The notes beneath the pieces were generated by a model. It ran no database searches. It was not told the DNA's origin and saw only the letters and a program-made list of their open reading frames with translations. 64,000 nt of DNA from Plotosus lineatus (Eukaryota > Chordata > Actinopteri > Siluriformes > Plotosidae), in contig CM045729.1 in NCBI GenBank assembly GCA_024760905.1, forward strand, positions 42,762,580 through 42,826,579, written 5' to 3'. The position numbers and the translations under genes are program-made. Shown here in pieces: positions 46,749-57,829 of this stretch (position 1 is its first letter; each line of letters begins with the position of its first letter).

Positions 46749-47010
46749 CCCCAGTGCAGCTAACTGGGTTATCAAAGGCGGGCCATGTCTGTCACTGTCT
46801 ATGGTGAGAGGCATGTAAAAGAACCATTGCTGACTTTCGTAAAGAGTAGGCTGCAAAGTCGTCAGCGTGTTTCTGTCCCTTGCTAAAAAAAGGGTTGTGA
46901 CAGGAAGGGCATCCGATGTAAAAACCTCTTTCAAATCAAACGTGCAAATCAGATGATTCGCTGTGGCGACTCCCGAGTAAAAGGGAAAAAGCCGAAAGGA
47001 AGACAGACAG
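46749..47010 (+). mobile_element. SINE-A, 5'-truncated, type 1 tail, beside the previous one
   Basis: It starts at 'ccccagtgcagctaactggg' without a head, and its tail ends in (gaca)n. Target duplication 'acctataaatcataaaat' (46731-46748) and 'acctataagtcataaaat' (47011-47028). It begins 14 bp after the right duplication of the minus-strand copy ends, and the two target duplications overlap by four bases. Confidence 0.93.
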
Positions 47011-47028
47011 ACCTATAAGTCATAAAAT

Positions 47029-47854
47029 AAAAATTCTATACCTAATTTTATGTATTTAAAAATGCTGCCCAAGATTTCAGTAATTTGTGAGAACCTACCT
47101 AACACGCCCAAATGCGCTTTTGGATTGTTTCATTGCAGGTTTAGTTCCCTGCTTTTATAATACCCTCAAGTCTTCTACAGACTGACTTTCCACTAGATTT
47201 TGAAGCATAATATACATGATGTGCTCTTTCAGTCACAAGAGCATTCGTGAATTCAGGGCATGTTTTAAGTAGGGAAGCACAGGGTGCAGTCACTGTTGTT
47301 TTGGAACAGGCTTAGAAGGATTGGAAATCAACATTTTCCTTTGAAGAGACCCCTAACCATTTACTTCTCGAGTCAAGTCTGAGGGATCAGGGGTGTCTAA
47401 AAAGAAACAAAAGGTTTTTCATAGGGTGAGACAACAAGTTTAGAATGAATAATATTAATGTGAGTAAAATGAATGTTCAGAAAAAAATTCGGCAGTCATC
47501 CAGATAATTGCTGCTGAGAACTCATTTAACCTCAAATTATTCACAGAAAGTCACTAAAATTAAATATTATTCATTCTGTATACATCACAAATTCTCAGCG
47601 TGATCCTTGAAAAAGAATACTTGCCAAGTCCATACACACCTAACTGTCATTTCGAAAAAATTGTCCTTAGGAGATGTGCCAATAATGAGAACAAATGTTT
47701 ATTGCTAAAGGAATTCTGTGTTTTCATTTTGTATGGATGGGAAAGCAATTACGTGTTATGAAGTACCAATCTGCGTAAAGTCTTACAAAATGCACTCGTA
47801 CATAAATCCTAAAGGGAATTCCCTGTTTAGGTCAATACAAAACAATAGTGAAGC
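47029..47854. other. No gene recognised
   Basis: AT-rich sequence without recognisable features. Confidence 0.4.
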
Positions 47855-48790
47855 AGAGATGGTCACCAAACCAGAACTCCTCAATGCCTTGGCTGTGCCT
47901 AGAAATTCTATCCATAAAAAATATGAACAGAATTGGTGACAAAAGACAGCCTTGGCGGACTCCAACCCTCACCAAAACCGAATTCGACCTGTTGTTCCCA
48001 ATACGGCCAAAGCTCTGGCTTCGGTGATACAACGACCAAATGGTCCATAGCAACAGGTCCAGAATGCCATACCCCCGGAGCATGCCCCACAAGATAGCCT
48101 AAGGGACATGGCCTAAAGTCTTCTCCAAATCCACAAAACACATGTAGACAGATTGGGCAAACTCCCACACCTTCTCCAGGATCCTGTAGAGTATACTTGG
48201 TCAAGAGCGCCACGACCAGGACAAAAAGTACATTGTTCGTCCTGAATCCAAGGTTCAACTATCGGTCGGATCCTTCTCTCAAGTTCCCCTGCATGGACTT
48301 TTTCGGGTAGGCTGAGTGTGATTCCACAATAATTGGAAAACACCCTCCAGCACCCCTTTTTAAAAAGGGGACTACCACTCCAGGTTGCCAGTCCAGAGGT
48401 ATGGCCCTCACCCGAACTCCACCCACACCCGAGATTTTGCATCAGCGACAGCTTCAGCTGCAGCATGTTTGGCCTGTCGGTACCTGTCCACCTTGGGAGT
48501 CCCACAGGCTAATAAGACCTGATAGGCCTCCCTTTTCAAATGCATGGCTCCCTTCACCGCAGGTGTGCACCGTCGAGTTTTGGGGTTACTGCCAGTAGTG
48601 GTGTGATGACCATCGGGCCACAGCTATGGGCTGCCGCCTCAACAATGGAGGGACAATGGGTGAGTCACCTGACAGAGCATTCTCCAACACCCTAAAACCT
48701 CCCTAAAAAACTCCAAAAAGGGTGGGTACTCTGAACTGTCATTTGGTGCATAAGAAGTAAACTGAGATGGGGGCAACAAGGAGGTTATTT
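47855..48790 (-). mobile_element. Rex3 LINE, reverse transcriptase and endonuclease pieces, rearranged
   Basis: Minus-strand translations give Rex3 reverse transcriptase blocks: 'GSPLFKKGCWRVFSNYCGIT' then 'LPEKVHAGELERRIRPIVEP' (about 48370-48250), 'YVCFVDLEK'-like sequence near 48140, 'GVRQGCLLSPILFIFFMDRI' (about 47990-47930) and 'FWFGDHL'. Upstream, 48780-48400 holds linker and endonuclease scraps. Stops and frame changes throughout. Old and inactive. Confidence 0.78.
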
Positions 48791-49084
48791 ACCTGAAGTG
48801 TGTGTAATGCTTCCTAGATAATTCTGTTTAATTGGTGGCTTATTTGTGAATCATTTCCCAATATGATTCATGGTTTGTGTCTCATTCAGCCCCATGTTGA
48901 CCCGACTCGACTCAACCTGCTGTCCGTCTGCCTGAAGCTTTAAAGTCTTTATGGTGTTAAATCATGACCATCACATATCATTGTTAATTTCTCCCATGAC
49001 ACTGCAGTAAACATCATCCTGCACATCAAAACTACTCAGCATCGCCAAGGCACACCATTTAACCCACCGGTCCAGGTCCCCGGT

Positions 49085-49580
49085 CCCAGATAATGAAATT
49101 ATCTATGCAGTATCTGGAGGTGCGTGGCAGCCTCGTGTGTGCTTCTGGCTGTGCGTCGCTGGAACGGTTGCAAGACGTACTGACCTCTGAGAGCAGCGCG
49201 CGCACATTAAAGGCTCACAGGTGGAGAGTTCATTCTACTGGGGGACATGAAATTAAACACTTAGAAAACTTTTAACCTCTCTCTCTCTCTCTCTCTCTCA
49301 CTCTCTCTCTGTCTCTCTCTCTCTCTCTCTCCATAATCATCACATTATCAATATAATTATGTCCCGTGTTTAAACTCCTAGTTCCTCTCAAGCACAGCAC
49401 AGCGGATCTGATCAGATTTACAGCAAGTTTCACTCTTATCCGGTTCATTATAATACTGGAGTCAATTTGTTTCTTCTTTAAAACTTTCGGCAGGAGTTCA
49501 GAAATGTATCGGTTCTGCTTCCTGGACCTCTGGTGTAAAGCACGTCAGCCACGCCCCTCTGCTGGAGCCTAGTATTAAGT
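49085..49580. promoter_or_regulatory. CpG-enriched stretch with (CT)n
   Basis: CpG-rich sequence at about 49120-49210 ('gtgcgtcgctggaacgg', 'gcagcgcgcgcac'), then a (CT)n tract at 49279-49331 and further GC-richer sequence to 49580. It matches no repeat in the window. Promoter-like composition only, and no transcript evidence. Confidence 0.25.
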
Positions 49581-49615
49581 GTACCTCAGGATAACGTTTA
49601 ATCATATTTCATACT

Positions 49616-49964
49616 GAGGGCAGTGGTGGTCTAGTGGTATAGGGCGCTGGATCGCTGATGCAAAGGTTGGGGGTTCTAGTCCCACTCTGCACAAGGTTGT
49701 CACTGTCCCCCCCCAGTGCAGCTACCTGGGTTATCAAAGGCCGGCCATGTCTCCCACTGTCTATGGTGTGAGGCATGTAAAAGAACCATTGCTAACTTTC
49801 GTAAAGAGTAGGCTGCAAAGCCTTCAGTGTGTTTCCACCCTGCGATGGCCTGGCGAGCTGTCCAGGGTGTACTCTGCCCTCTCCCGAAGTTGGCTGGGAT
49901 GGGTGCCAGCCTCCCTGCGACCCAAATTAGGATTAAGCAGTTACAGAAAATGAACTGAACTGAA
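49616..49964 (+). mobile_element. SINE-A with tail type 2
   Basis: Complete head and body, then 'gagctgtccagggtgtactc', 'gggatgggtgccagcc' and 'aggattaagcag' with an (actga)n end. Target duplication 'catatttcatact' at 49603-49615 and 49965-49977, exact over 13 bp. Confidence 0.93.
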
Positions 49965-50175
49965 CATATTTCATACTTATATTTATGATATATCTGTTGA
50001 TTGATTTTGTTCAATTTCTATTACTACTTGTTCTTCAATTTCATTTAACTTTCACTTTCACTCTCGACCTTGGACCGGATGTTCGTATCTCTGGATGTTC
50101 GTAAAACAAATGTTCGTAAGTGGGTGAGCGTCTGTATATGATATGAAATATACGTTCTGCTTGTCATTTGATTGT

Positions 50176-50478
50176 GGGGCTGATGGTGTAGTGGTTATTG
50201 TGCTGCGCTCATGATCAGGAGGTTGTGAGTTTGAATCCCACTAAGACCCTCACTGTGCTAAGGCCCCTGGGCAAGGTCTCAACCACAAGTGTGCCTCTGT
50301 TCACGCAGCAGTATAAATGGGTACCAGTAAAATATACTGGGAAGGTAACCTACGATGGACTAGCGGCCCATCCAGGAGGAGTTGAGCTCCTGGTCACTTC
50401 ACGCTACAGAAACCGGGGATAAGCACCAGCATGATGAGCCACTATGGCTTGGGTGTAAAAACCCAACAGACTTTACCT
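50176..50478 (+). mobile_element. SINE-C copy 2
   Basis: Head 'ggggctgatggtgtagtgg' and 'gttgtgagtttgaatccc', then the SINE-C body ('cagtataaatgggtaccag', 'gatggactagcg'), ending 'aaaacccaacagactttacc'. Exact 15-bp target duplication 'ttgtcatttgattgt' at 50161-50175 and 50479-50493. Confidence 0.95.
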
Positions 50479-50493
50479 TTGTCATTTGATTGT

Positions 50494-51629
50494 AAGGTAT
50501 TAAGAATTAAAATACAAGATCTGTGGCGTGCATATAAAAAGCCAGTGGTGGGGAAAAGGTTGCAGAAGCTTGCTGTTATGGATGACGGCAGTTGTGTTTG
50601 ACAGGAGACTCAAAACAAACTTTTATTAAATTGATAAATGAGGAACTGGACATAAATTGCATGATTATGCTGATTAGTGTGAAGTGCATTCTGGAATACT
50701 ATGCAATCCTAAATCCACAGAAGTCACAACCCAATGCATCCCCAGTAAAATGAAATGAGCAAAAATGCATCCAGGTATTAGGTTTATACTTGGCTGAATG
50801 CAAACTTCAAACTGAAACAGTACTTAGTCTGCAAAAAGGAAAGTACAGACAAAAATATAAATTAAGAAATAGCCAAGGACTCTGTGTACTTGCGCAATGC
50901 AAAGTATTGTTCCTGTGCCTCATCATCAGTGCATACCGGCCCATTGTTTTCTGAAATTACCCTCAGTTTTACCCTGAGACTTTCATCTCTATCCTCCTTT
51001 TTGCATATTGTGTTTGTCTTATAGATTGTACTCTGACTGTGCTTAGTTAATGCCAATTTATATCTGCAGTTACATCCATGCAGTCTAATCTCTGCTGCGA
51101 ATCAGTGTGGTACAAAGTCTTACTGACATGAGGCACTTGACAAAAATGTGACAGAATACTTAAGAGTTTGTTTGGATACAAAGGTACCCATGGCAAAAAG
51201 GTTCAAAAGCTACTGAGTTAGAAATTAAATGATAAGGTTTTGAATTAAATCTTAACATTAGTTTTTGATACTGGCATCATGGAATCAGCCCAATCATAAA
51301 CCCACAGCTTTAAAATTACTTAAACACGTAAAAGCATAAGAAAATTCCTTTTAGACAATGTAAAGAGGAAATAATAATACATTTTCCTTAAATGTTCTGA
51401 AATACTTTTGATGTGATTGGGATGATTTATTCTGCTGACTCTAAAGTGGTGTAACAGAATACGATTCATCTTCATTTTGTGGACGTTTTGAATCCCAAAT
51501 ATTCAATAGCCATTTGTGGCCAAGACACAAGAAAGCAAAATTGGTTATGCTAGCTTCTCCTTTTTCATCTGACCAACACAATCAGTCCCAGGTGTCTGAG
51601 AGCTTATGCAGAAGATTCGCTAATTTAAC

Positions 51630-51632
<3 letters not shown>
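50494..51632. other. No gene recognised
   Basis: AT-rich sequence. A short minus frame at 51056-50862 is not recognisable. Confidence 0.4.

Positions 51633-51708
<76 letters not shown>
51633..51708. repeat. (TA)n microsatellite
   Basis: Left TA flank of the foldback unit. Confidence 0.97.
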
Positions 51709-51711
<3 letters not shown>

Positions 51712-51754
51712 AAAAATAAAATGACAGGACAAAGACTTTCTATTGAAACTCCAT

Positions 51755-51814
51755 TTATCACTACAGATCTGTTTCGAGGGGTGGTGAAACCATCCTCTCT
51801 CTTCAGGTGATTAT
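51755..51814 (-). ncRNA. Hammerhead ribozyme motif, minus strand
   Basis: Mirror image of the plus-strand motif. On the minus strand: stem I strand (51807-51814), core CUGAAGA (51800-51806), stem II (51776-51799), core GAAA (51772-51775), stem III CAGAUCUG (51764-51771), cleavage-site UA (51762-51763), and the other stem I strand (51757-51761). Confidence 0.7.
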
Positions 51815-51856
51815 AGAAGAATATATCTATAATCTATATCTATATCTATAATATCT

Positions 51857-51916
51857 ATAATCACCTGAAGAGAGAGGATGGTTTCACCACCCCTCGAAAC
51901 AGATCTGTAGTGATAA
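51857..51916 (+). ncRNA. Hammerhead ribozyme motif, plus strand
   Basis: All invariant parts are in order. Stem I AUCAC (51860-51864) pairs with GUGAU (51910-51914), five pairs. The core is CUGAAGA (51865-51871, fits CUGANGA). Stem II (51872-51895) folds as GAGAGG/CCCCUC with one A-C mismatch, a bulged A, then UGGU/ACCA closing a UUC loop. Core GAAA is at 51896-51899. Stem III is CAG-AU-CUG (51900-51907). U (51908) pairs with the last A of GAAA, and A (51909) is the predicted cleavage position. The very short, self-complementary stem III matches minimal hammerheads of Penelope-like elements. Activity is inferred, not shown. Confidence 0.72.
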
Positions 51917-52017
51917 ATGGAGTTTCAATAGAAAGTCTTTGTCCTGTCCTTTTATTTTTGTTATTTGCTCTACCAAAAAGTATTCAGCACTCTCCTACGG
52001 AAGGATCTACTCAGAAA

Positions 52018-52020
<3 letters not shown>

Positions 52021-52064
<44 letters not shown>
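52021..52064. repeat. (TA)n microsatellite
   Basis: Right TA flank of the foldback unit, 60 bp beyond its right arm. Confidence 0.96.
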
Positions 52065-52068
<4 letters not shown>

Positions 52069-53761
52069 AGTTTAAAAAAAAAGCTTTTTGCTTTGAAAGA
52101 CGAATGTATAATATTACCAAAAGCATAACATAAGATAATAGAACAGTCTAATTTTATGTTTTGTGGCAGTGAAGTTGAGATTGAGTGCCCTCTACTGTCA
52201 GAGAGGAGTCAGGTAGAACCAGCAGGTAACCACCTTCATCTATTTATGTCTGTTCTTCTGTGTGTTAAGAGAGAGAGGCCAGTAATTAGACAGAGCTGCA
52301 GACAGTTGTTGGGCTGTGTGTGAATGGCAATGCTCCCTGAGATGACAACAGCATTAAAAGGCAACTTAAAAGTGCCTAGTTTGGCTTTACATTAAGATGG
52401 AAAAGTGAATAAACAGACTCAACTGTTTGTCATTCTTTGAAACGTCAATATACCAAACAGGGGTTTGGTTCCCTGAGCTTATATTGTACAGCATTTACGA
52501 TAAAGCTCTATAAATATTTCTTGAAGGTTCTCATAAACAATTTGGCCATGCCCATCATCCAACTCGTAGAACAAACAGCTGTGAAACAGGATCATATATG
52601 TAATGGATATACATAAGGATTTCTGCCGATTTAAACCGGAAATACAATAGATTGGGGAAGCTGAGAAGTATAGCATGTATTTATTCATTCTTGTCAAAAT
52701 GCTTAATCCTACAACCTAAACAGCTCATCAGTTCATCACAGGGAAACAGCGTCCATGTCCATGTTTTGGATAGTATGGGAGGAAACCGAAAGACCTGGAA
52801 ACCACACAAGGGTCGCATGCAAGCTACATGCAGAAGATGGTATCAAATATGACTGTTACACTGTCTAATCTCATGCTGAATTAAAGCAGAGATTAAGGGT
52901 AAAATACTCTACATAGTTACATCCGCTCTTTGACATATAAACCATTAGTAACATAGGAAACTTTGTTTGATACAAGTAAACAGAACTGATTTACACGATG
53001 ATCTCATATTATGGAAAACATCCAGTGGAATATTAATTTCACCATGTAAAAGCATACACAAAATCCTCAGAATATGTACATTTTCACTTAAAAGTTTAAC
53101 TTCTCTGTGTTACGTCTACACATTTATCAGCTTGAAGCACACATTAGCTTGTGTTTGCTTTTTACAAGTGCAATTGAGCGGATGAGATAAGCTTGTAGAC
53201 ACATTCACGCAACAGGTCTCATTCAGGTGACTAATTCTGGTAAGAATGACCACATAATATTTGTATTATATGCACTTTATCATGGAGTTCACATGTTACA
53301 TTGTGAAAGATTAAAGAAAACGAAGCAGTCCAACATTTAGTGAAACTTTTAACACCTACAGACATAAGGGATTTTATTCTATTGTTCAAACACATCATTT
53401 GGAAAGTATAATTGATGTATTACAAATATTTTGCTTGGATCATCACTGCATGTCACGGAAATGTTTTGTGCCATACAAAGCAAGGCCAGTTCTGGCAGTC
53501 ACTGTGGAATAACATGTCTGAGTCATCCAGCAGTTTACAAAGTTTCAGGTTTTGAATTTTAGACTTGCTTGCTTAATCTACCAAATTATTTATGAATCAT
53601 TGTTTATCTAGTTAATATGTCGGTGCATACTAAAGCCCAGATGTAAATATATAATTCATATAGAATGTTATTCAGCTTAATTGTTTTAGTTTGACTTAAA
53701 TCTGGTGTATTGTTGTTGTTTTTATTTAATGTGTTATCTCTTTTGTTTCCACAGAGCATGC
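52065..53761. other. No gene recognised
   Basis: AT-rich sequence, 1.7 kb, no recognisable gene or repeat. Confidence 0.4.
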
Positions 53762-54065
53762 AAATTGGATTCAATTCAGTTTTATTGTATAGCGCTTTTT
53801 ACAATTGGCATTGTCATGAAGCAGCTTTACTGAGCAAAAGTGGGAGTTTAAAAAGCATAAAGGAGTTTAAACATTTTCTACAACCTCTACGCATTCCCAA
53901 TGAGCAAGCCAACTGTGGAAAGGAAAAACTCCCTCAGATGACCCGAGGAAGCAACCTTAAGAAGAAACCAGGCCCAAAAGGGAAACCCATGCTCATTTGG
54001 ATAAAGATACAAACCATATATGAGAAACTTCATAACAGTCCAAAATGTAGTCCAGTTGACTATAC

Positions 54066-54274
54066 CAGTGTTTCCCAACCTTTTTGAGCCAAGGTTGGCA
54101 CACCTTTTACATTAGAAAAATCACGAGGCGCACCACGGAACAAAAATGATACTGCCCTCTAGCTGAACAGTATTGTTACTACACGCTAAGTGAAATCGGT
54201 TAATCTTCCGTGGCACACCTGATGATTTCTCACGGCACACTAATGTGCCGCGGAACAGGGGTTGGGAAACACTG
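54066..54274. mobile_element. hAT MITE, 209 bp
   Basis: Terminal inverted repeats 'cagtgtttcccaacc' and its complement. Exact 8-bp target duplication 'gactatac' at 54058-54065 and 54275-54282. The interior ('gcgcaccacgg', 'tgccgcgg') has no coding capacity. Typical hAT-Charlie type. Confidence 0.95.
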
Positions 54275-54481
54275 GACTATACCACAACTGTAAGTCCTAA
54301 ATAATTGGGGTAAAGAATTTATGTTAATAGTAATGAAAAGTCAACTTCACGGTCTTAGTGCAGAGTCCGTATAGATCAGGAGGGGCAACTAGTCAGAGAC
54401 CAAGAGCCACATTTTTTTCACTGTGTTACCGCAAAGAGCCACATCATACACGTGGGCACACATAAACATCACCCATCCCTT

Positions 54482-54489
<8 letters not shown>

Positions 54490-54545
<56 letters not shown>
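54490..54545. repeat. (CA)n microsatellite
   Basis: CA repeat inside the 984-bp hAT element. Confidence 0.96.
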
Positions 54546-54547
<2 letters not shown>

Positions 54548-54916
54548 CTGCTCAGTCAGATTTATTGCAAATTCACATATCAACATGATAAAATACATCT
54601 TTGAAGATCAGAGTGCAACTGTGATTCAATAGCCGTGTCAATGCCAATATTCTGTGTTCAACAGTGTGACGGGACAGTTGGACGCCCTATACCATGCATT
54701 TTAGTTTGTAATTTTCAGGAGATAAGATTTCAACAACGTCAATAAGGGATTTTATAACGAACTCTCCTTCATTGTATGGCGTTTTGGCCCGTGTAATGTT
54801 CCAGGCCAGTTTATCCAATGCAAGCGTTACGGTCTCTGAGTGCTTTGTAAATTTTTGGAAAAACTATGTGCTTTTCTGGCTGACTTTTCAAAGTGAACAA
54901 CTTGTACTTGTGAAGT

Positions 54917-55357
54917 TCAAGTCCCTTTTGGAAATTCCTGGTCAAAGTTAGCATGCTGTGAGCTGAAGTGGCGCTGCATATTTGAAGTTTTAAAATGTGC
55001 CAATGAAGCCTGACATATCAGACAGAATAGCTTTCCAGTACATTCAAGAACAACAAAAAACTCTGCCATTCTGTTATGTCCTTTGTTCATCTTCATATCT
55101 TCACTTTGCTGTGCATTTTTTACTGCCCTTTTAAGAGCAAATTTGACACAAATTGTGTACTGAAATGATCTCGCCCATACTGGGAAGCTTTGCAGTATTT
55201 TCATTTCATGCACATAAGCATTTGACAATAATACTATATTGAACTCAAGCGAAACAAACACGCACATTAAAAAACACAAACTTTGATATGAACATAAGAG
55301 CCGCATTAAACTAGGCAAAGAGCCACATGTGGCTCGGAAGCCGCAGGTTGGCCACAC
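54917..55357 (-). pseudogene. hAT transposase N-terminal fragment with BED zinc finger
   Basis: Minus-strand frame of 146 codons starting inside the terminal repeat. Residues 81-137 look like the start of a Charlie-type transposase: a charged segment, 'RMAEFFVVLECTGKLFCLIC', then 'KTSNMQRHFSSQH'. Cys112, Cys115, His130 and His135 form the C-x2-C ... H-x4-H pattern of a BED finger, which binds the element ends. The RNase H-like catalytic domain and the hAT dimerisation domain are missing. The first 80 residues are probably not coding. Non-functional as a transposase. Confidence 0.75.
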
Positions 55358-55495
55358 CTGGTATAGATTTTCATCAACCTGACAAAGGGGCTTCCAAGAT
55401 AAGAACTCCAGCCAGCATCAGCACACCAGGATAGACCAGAGGACTCAGAAGACAGAAGGATCACAAGCATTCCAGAAGCAGCATGTTTACCTCAG

Positions 55496-55497
<2 letters not shown>

Positions 55498-55584
<87 letters not shown>
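55498..55584. repeat. (GA)n microsatellite
   Basis: Uninterrupted GA repeat of about 87 bp within the LINE 3' UTR. Confidence 0.97.
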
Positions 55585-55588
<4 letters not shown>

Positions 55589-56035
55589 TAGATACACTAA
55601 ATAGGAAGGATGTAATGGAAATAAAATAATGTATTATTGCTCAGTGCAAGCAGGGACTGGCTATGGCAGCATAGGGCATCCTTTGACATTGGACAATCAG
55701 TCACTCGACTGTCAACGGACCTGGGTGAGAATGTAGAATGAACGAGCAACAGCATTCCAACATTACAGTTTACAAGAACTCTCTATGTCTGAGACCCCCA
55801 GATCTGCTCCTTTACCTAATTAAAGGCTATTCACAAAATCCTTGTCTAAACAAGTAAATTTTCAGCTTCTTCTTAAAAGCAGACTGTGTCTGAGTCATGA
55901 ACATTAATTAGAAGGCTATTCTATAACTGTGGGGCTTTGAAAGAGAAAGCTCTGCCCCTGCAGTAGTCTTCATTATTCAAGGTATCACTAAGCATCCTGC
56001 ACCTTTTGATTTAAGGAGGCGTACTGGCTCATAAA

Positions 56036-56344
56036 GGGGCCGGTGGTGTAGTGGTTAGGGTGCTGCGCTCATGATCGGGAGGTTGTGAGTTCAAATCCCA
56101 CTGAGACCCTCACTGTGCTAAGACCCCTGGGCAAGGTCTCAACCACAAGAGTGCCCTGTTCACCCAGCAGTATAAATGGGTACCAGTAAAAATATACTGG
56201 AAAGGTAACCTGTGATGGACCAGCGTCCCACCCAGGGGGAGTTGAACTCCTGGTTGCTTCATGCTATGGAAACCGGGGATAAGCACCGGCTGATGAGCCA
56301 TGAGGCTTGGGTGTAAAAACCCAACAGACTTCGCCTACCTTACC
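56036..56344 (+). mobile_element. SINE-C copy 3, inside the L2/Rex1-like LINE
   Basis: Head 'ggtggtgtagtggttaggg' and 'gttgtgagttcaaatccc', body as in copy 2, end 'aacagacttcgcctacctta'. Target duplication 'tactggctcataaa' (56022-56035) and 'tactggatcataaa' (56345-56358), one mismatch. Confidence 0.95.
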
Positions 56345-56775
56345 TACTGGATCATAAATGACAAAGTTCACTAATATAATGTAGCTCGAGACCATTAAGT
56401 GCTTTATAGGTTAAAAGTAGTTAAAACTGTATTTTATATTTGATTCAAAATTTAACTGGGAGCCAGTGCAGTGTAAAGAACATTGAGGTGATATTCCCGT
56501 GTCTTCTGGTTCTAGTAAGGATTTGTGCTGCTGCATTCTGGAATAACTGAAGCATTTTTATGCACCTATTAGAACAACCAGACAGTAATGCATTACAATA
56601 ATTAAATCTGAAAGGAAGAAAAACATGAATAAGTTTTTTCCACATCATGCAGTGACATCATAGCTCTTATTTTAGCAATATTCCCGAGGTGACAGAAGGC
56701 TAGACGAGTAAAAGCCTTGCAATGGCCTGGTGAGCTCTCTAAGGTGTACCCCGCCCTCGCCCAGAGTCGGTTGAG

Positions 56776-57075
56776 ATGGGTGGTTCCAAAGCCAAAGCTC
56801 TGCATTGTGGTGAGTCCAACTATATCTGGTCAGTATCTCTCATCCTCACACACCAGTTTCGCTCCATCCCTGCTAGAGAGGTGATATTCCATGTCCCAGG
56901 CCTGGCTCCAGGGAGAGACCCCATTGGCACACATCCGGGCAAGGGAAACTATGTCCTTATGTGTTTGTCATTGGAGGTTTTTTGAACCGTGCTTCATCTG
57001 GACCTTCACCTAGGGCCTGTTTAACTTGGGTGACAACATAGCTCCTAGGATCATTAATATATGCAAATTCCTCCA
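56776..57075 (-). mobile_element. Rex3 5' UTR/endonuclease-start fragment
   Basis: Shares its order of blocks with 4395-3960 ('ggtgagtccaactatatctg', 'gagaggtgatattccatgtc', 'cacatccgggcaagg', 'gaaccgtgcttcatctgga') and extends further into the Rex3 5' UTR ('acaacatagctcctaggatc'). Just before it, 56715-56775 is a loose SINE tail ('tctaaggtgtaccccgccc'). Confidence 0.72.
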
Positions 57076-57828
<753 letters not shown>

Positions 57829-57829
57829 A

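Larger units (their letters stand above)
51711..51960. mobile_element. Foldback unit with 106-bp arms, possibly Penelope-like
   Basis: The arms 51711-51816 and 51855-51960 are inverted copies of each other, nearly perfect by eye, around a 38-bp AT-rich centre. Each arm carries a hammerhead motif. TA repeats lie on both sides (51633-51708, 52021-52064). Penelope-like retroelements are known to carry such small hammerheads in their terminal repeats, so an inverted pair of Penelope ends is a reasonable guess. No reverse transcriptase or GIY-YIG sequence is present in the window. Confidence 0.75.
54377..55360 (-). mobile_element. hAT element, 984 bp, internally deleted
   Basis: Left tip 'caggaggggcaactagtcag'. 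The complement of the right tip is 'caggtgtggccaacctgcgg'. Exact 8-bp target duplication 'gtatagat' at 54369-54376 and 55361-55368. It holds a BED-finger fragment and a (CA)n tract (54490-54545), but no catalytic domain. Confidence 0.93.
53765..56700 (-). mobile_element. L2/Rex1-like LINE 3' region with three nested insertions
   Basis: Minus strand, read from 56700 down. The reverse transcriptase thumb/C-terminus ('FRFNYCNALLSGCSN', 'LQLFQNAAAQILTRTRR', 'LHWLPVKF', 56648-56445), then, beyond a SINE, the terminal block 'RAFSFKAPQLWNSL'-like sequence with one stop (about 55950) and 'LKTFLFRQ'-like sequence. A long 3' UTR follows, ending at about 53765 in 'gctatacaataaaactgaat' and a gaatt-type tail. 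Two hAT elements (54066, 54377) and a SINE-C (56036) interrupt it. A GA microsatellite (55498-55584) lies in the 3' UTR. The same 3' end occurs at 62595-62870. Linking the 3' UTR to the RT part rests on my memory of fish repeats. Confidence 0.72.
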
